From positions 868,001-932,000 of the forward strand of contig NZ_FZMZ01000006.1 in assembly GCF_900187325.1 (NCBI RefSeq): 64,000 nucleotides of DNA, written 5' to 3'. The notes under the pieces were generated by a model, which was not told the DNA's origin, did not search any database, and was given only the letters and a program-made list of their open reading frames with translations. This document shows, in pieces, positions 61,083-64,000 of the stretch. Source of the stretch: Virgibacillus ndiopensis. Its GTDB lineage: Bacteria; Bacillota; Bacilli; Bacillales; Amphibacillaceae. Positions within the stretch are counted from its first letter, which is position 1. Each line of letters starts with the position of its first letter. The position numbers were made by a program, and so were the translations under genes.

Positions 61083-62450
61083 ATGATTGATTTAGTTATG
61101 AAGGATATATTGGGGACTCCGGCAATTTTAGTTGGATTGTTTGCTTTGGTAGGTCTCCTTGTACAAAGAAAGAATACTGCAGATGTTGTATCTGGAACAT
61201 TAAAAACGATTATGGGGTTTGTTATTTTAAATGCTGGGGCAGATGTAATTGTTCAAGCGCTTGGTCAATTTAGCAGCATGTTTAACGAGGCGTTTTCAGT
61301 TGATGGTGTTATCCCGAACAATGAAGCAATTGTTGCTTTAGCGCAAGAGTCGTTCGGAACAGAAACAGCAATGATTATGTTGTTTGGTATGATTGTAAAT
61401 ATTATTTTGGCGAGGTTCACCCCATTTAAGTACATCTTTTTAACGGGTCATCATACAATGTTTATGGCTTGTATGATTGCAGTAATTTTAACAACTGGAG
61501 GCATCACTGGAGCTGCATTAATTATTATTGGTTCTATTATTCTCGGTTCTTTGATGATATTATCACCAGCTATGCTACAGCCGTTCACACGAAAAGTGAC
61601 TGGTTCAGATGATTTTGCTGTAGGTCATTTTGGTTCTGCAGGCTATTTCGTATCAGCTATGGTTGGAAAAGCAGTTGGAAAAAATTCGAAATCAACGGAA
61701 GAGCTTAAGGTTCCGAAATCATTAGGATTTTTACGTGATACATCAGTAGCGGTTTCATTAACAATGGCTATTCTCTTTTTCGTAGTTGCTGGATTTGCCG
61801 GTGCCTCATTTATAGAATCAGAATTAAGTGGCGGACAAAACTTCTTAGTATTTGCATTTATGCAAGGTTTAACTTTCGCTGCAGGTGTGTACATTATTCT
61901 GGCGGGTGTACGAATGCTATTGGGAGAAATTGTCCCTGCGTTTAAAGGGATTGCAGATAAAATTGTTCCAAATGCAAAACCTGCATTAGATTGCCCGGCA
62001 ATTTTTCCGTTTGCTGGTAATGCTGTAATAATTGGGTTTTTATTCAGCTTTATTGCAGGTCTAGTCAGTATGTTTCTATTACCTATCCTTGGACTTAAAG
62101 TTATCGTTCCTGGTCTCGTACCACACTTCTTTACCGGAGCAGCAGCGGGTGTGTTTGGTAACGCAACTGGTGGAAGAAAAGGTGCGATATTTGGATCCAT
62201 GGCTAACGGTGTTTTGATTAGTTTCCTACCGGCATTGTTGTTACCTGTTCTTGGATCGTTAGGATTTGAAGGAACAACATTTGGAGATGCCGACTTTGGT
62301 GTCGTTGGTATAGTACTTGGAAATCTAGTACGTTTTATCGAATCAAATGTCTTCTCATCTATTGTAATCTTAGTAATCTTGTTCGTACTATTCCTAATCG
62401 GATGGAAAACAAGCGCAAACACAAACAAAAACAAATCCGAAGCAGCATAA
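61083..62450 (+). CDS. ulaA: PTS EIIC component, ascorbate (UlaA/SgaT) type
   Basis: This 455-residue permease has about 11 helices. The family motifs include LGTPAILVGLFALVGLLVQRK (split in helix one), GHHTMFMACMIAVIL with the substrate-site histidines, HFGSAGYFVSAM, and LDCPAIFPFAGNAVIIGFL. GGAGGGG precedes the ATG. No separate EIIA gene is in the window, so the EIIA domain of the upstream regulator or a gene beyond the right edge must supply phosphate. A GGGAC repeat with a T-run ends the operon. Confidence 0.94.
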   Translation: MIDLVMKDILGTPAILVGLFALVGLLVQRKNTADVVSGTLKTIMGFVILNAGADVIVQALGQFSSMFNEAFSVDGVIPNNEAIVALAQESFGTETAMIMLFGMIVNIILARFTPFKYIFLTGHHTMFMACMIAVILTTGGITGAALIIIGSIILGSLMILSPAMLQPFTRKVTGSDDFAVGHFGSAGYFVSAMVGKAVGKNSKSTEELKVPKSLGFLRDTSVAVSLTMAILFFVVAGFAGASFIESELSGGQNFLVFAFMQGLTFAAGVYIILAGVRMLLGEIVPAFKGIADKIVPNAKPALDCPAIFPFAGNAVIIGFLFSFIAGLVSMFLLPILGLKVIVPGLVPHFFTGAAAGVFGNATGGRKGAIFGSMANGVLISFLPALLLPVLGSLGFEGTTFGDADFGVVGIVLGNLVRFIESNVFSSIVILVILFVLFLIGWKTSANTNKNKSEAA

Positions 62451-62453
62451 TCA

Positions 62454-62491
62454 TCGGGACAGGGGGTCAGACCCCCTGTCCCGATTTTTTT
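62454..62491 (+). terminator. Near-perfect GGGAC palindrome working as a terminator after ulaA
   Basis: Arms of 15 bases (62454-62468 and 62470-62484) are exact inverted repeats around one central base, beginning TCGGGAC. ATTTTTTT follows, so this repeat copy has all the parts of an intrinsic terminator. Confidence 0.85.
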
Positions 62492-62563
62492 AGGACGATG
62501 GACCTGACCCTTGTCCCACCACCCTAATCTTGGAGCGGGACAATGGACCTGTCCCTCTGTCCC
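62492..62563. repeat. Two further GGGAC...GTCCC palindromic repeats
   Basis: A degenerate copy lies at 62492-62517 (AGGAC to GTCCC) and a full one at 62537-62563. The second is in the leader of the next regulator gene. Confidence 0.8.
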
Positions 62564-62610
62564 GATTCGTGGTAGAATATAGTTAATATTCTAACAAAAG
62601 GGGTGGTTCG

Positions 62611-64000
62611 ATGAATGCTAGATGGAAAGAAATTATACAGTTGCTGATGAAATCGAATGATCCCATGACTAGTGAAGAGTTATCAACGCATTTGTATGTG
62701 AGTTCTAAAACAGTAAGAAATGATATAAAAGAATTAAATCGCTTGTTGCAGCAAAGGGATTTACAAATTGACTCTTATCGAGGCAAAGGATACCAACTTA
62801 AGATTATGGATGATGAGAAACTAACCCAATTTATACAGGAGCACCTAGAGGAAGCAAGAGGCGTAATTCCTAGTGAACCTGAGACCAGAGTTCATTTTTT
62901 AATGGAAAAACTTTTATTACAATCAGACTATATAAAGATGGAGGACCTTACAGAGGAGCTATATATTAGTCGCTCCACATTAAAAAGTGATTTAAAAATA
63001 GTTCGTGAAATACTTGAAAACTATAGCTTATCACTTGATCAGAAGCCAAATTATGGGATTAAGGTTATTGGAAATGAGACACAGATTCGGTTTTGCATCT
63101 CCGAATACATTTTTAATCAGAAAAGTGTCTTGATAGAAGATAATCCTGACTGGATTTCCATCTTGGCGCAAAAGGATTTAGAAATCATTAAAACTAGTAT
63201 TTTGTCAAAGATGCGAAAGCACAATATCATTATTTCAGATATGAGCCTGCAAAATTTAATCACGCATCTTGCCATAGCGTGTAAACGAATTAGAGAATCG
63301 AATTCAGTTGAAATTGTACAGGACGAATTACGTGATATGAAAGATAAAAAGGAGTTCGCAGTAGCAAAGGAAATTGTACAGGATGTTGAGTCGGGACTAG
63401 GGGTCAACTTTTCTGACAAGGAAGTGGCGTATCTTGCAATTCATTTACAAGGAACAAAGTTAGTAAATTCAAATCACACGCAGGAAAAAGTCCCATCAAT
63501 TATCGATCCGAAAATATATACGTTAGTAACAGAAATGGTAAACAAAATAGACGAAACCTATCATTTCAAACTTTCCGATGATGAGGAATTATTATTGGCT
63601 TTATGCTTGCATTTAATGCCCGCCATCAATCGGTATAAATATCAAATGAATATAAGGAATCCAATGTTAGAGGAGATAAAAACAAATTACCCACTTTCCT
63701 TTGAAGCGGCGTTAGTTATGGTTGATGTGCTTTATGAAAAAATGGCTATTAAAATTGATGAAAATGAAATAGGTTACGTAGCCCTTCATATAGAAGTGGC
63801 ACAGGAAAGGCGAAAGAAACATTCCAATCATACAAAGCGTTGTCTGATTGTCTGCGCCTCAGGATTGGGTAGTGCACAGTTATTATTGTATAAACTAACA
63901 GACAAATTTGGTAATGATCTAGATATTGTTGGAACGACGGAATACTATAACTTGAACGCTAATGCTTTACATAATGTTGATTTCATTGTCAGCACGATAC
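62611..64000 (+). CDS. PRD-containing transcriptional regulator (BglG/MtlR type), 3' end outside window
   Basis: The first 463 codons of a second PTS-controlled regulator are visible. An HTH_11 domain (MTSEELSTHLYVSSKTVRND, about 19-38) and a second HTH (EELYISRSTLKSDL) are followed by two PRDs and an EIIB-like domain with the motif LIVCASGLGSAQLL. AAAAGGGG lies before ATG 62611. The frame is open at the right edge. It resembles the regulator at 58.7 kb in plan but not closely in sequence. It may open another PTS operon to the right. Confidence 0.92.
   Translation, partial: MNARWKEIIQLLMKSNDPMTSEELSTHLYVSSKTVRNDIKELNRLLQQRDLQIDSYRGKGYQLKIMDDEKLTQFIQEHLEEARGVIPSEPETRVHFLMEKLLLQSDYIKMEDLTEELYISRSTLKSDLKIVREILENYSLSLDQKPNYGIKVIGNETQIRFCISEYIFNQKSVLIEDNPDWISILAQKDLEIIKTSILSKMRKHNIIISDMSLQNLITHLAIACKRIRESNSVEIVQDELRDMKDKKEFAVAKEIVQDVESGLGVNFSDKEVAYLAIHLQGTKLVNSNHTQEKVPSIIDPKIYTLVTEMVNKIDETYHFKLSDDEELLLALCLHLMPAINRYKYQMNIRNPMLEEIKTNYPLSFEAALVMVDVLYEKMAIKIDENEIGYVALHIEVAQERRKKHSNHTKRCLIVCASGLGSAQLLLYKLTDKFGNDLDIVGTTEYYNLNANALHNVDFIVSTI

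Noticed and set aside
61643-62434. A 263-codon open frame on the minus strand inside ulaA
   Set aside because: It is fully antisense to a clear EIIC gene, has low-complexity proline/asparagine-rich sequence, no ribosome site and no family motif; it reflects codon bias of a membrane protein gene.

Overview
The window looks like a 64 kb stretch of an AT-rich Gram-positive chromosome. The closest fit is a Bacillaceae genome of the Oceanobacillus/Virgibacillus type. The reasons are strong AGGAGG-type ribosome binding sites, frequent TTG/GTG starts, short lipoprotein signal peptides, CcpA-type cre boxes, U-tailed terminators, and GGGAC...GTCCC intergenic palindromes of a kind I associate with these genera (from memory, not searched). 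I count 58 protein genes; both end genes are cut by the window edges. No tRNA, rRNA, CRISPR array, transposase or phage gene was seen. Nearly everything is carbon or nitrogen scavenging: about eleven transport systems of eight or more families, each beside the enzymes and regulators for its substrate.

Layout. (1) 1-9.1 kb: citrate-type two-component system, TctCBA tricarboxylate transporter, an SLC13-type carrier, and PrpB-like and PrpD-like enzymes. (2) 9.3-11.8 kb: M20D amidohydrolase with a two-gene membrane system (DUF3100 type). (3) 12.0-13.6 kb: Maf and an EamA exporter. (4) 13.8-31.3 kb: a GntR/HutC regulator, a dipeptidase, a complete peptide ABC importer, four flavoprotein oxidoreductases (one inside a multisubunit iron-sulfur amine dehydrogenase), two sodium symporters and a proline iminopeptidase. 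(5) 31.4-37.2 kb: a FadR-type regulator, a DUF2848 protein, a nitrilase-family amidase, a TRAP transporter and a DUF1445 protein. (6) 37.4-40.5 kb: class II HMG-CoA reductase with a TctA-like permease, a probable mevalonate utilisation unit. (7) 40.6-49.8 kb: asparaginase, a second peptide ABC importer, an AAA+ regulator without the sigma-54 contact loop, and a D-aminopeptidase that starts on CTG. (8) 50-53.3 kb: an Asp-box lipoprotein and a CPA-type antiporter. (9) 53.3-57.9 kb: M20 deacylase and RpiR regulator, divergent from a YfcC carrier and an N-acylamino acid racemase. (10) 58-64 kb: an RNase HI-like protein, then an ascorbate-type PTS between two PRD regulators.

How it fits together. 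Each module follows the same plan: regulator, importer, hydrolase or oxidase. The best-supported regulatory circuit is block 4. A palindrome built on AACATTATAAT lies on the consensus promoter of the GntR gene, recurs before the dipeptidase/ABC operon, and appears in shortened form before the iron-sulfur flavoprotein operon. This ties peptide import to amine oxidation. Twelve full copies of the GGGAC palindrome lie only between genes, mostly at module borders in the right half. Gene families are judged from sequence motifs by eye; substrates are inferences unless stated.
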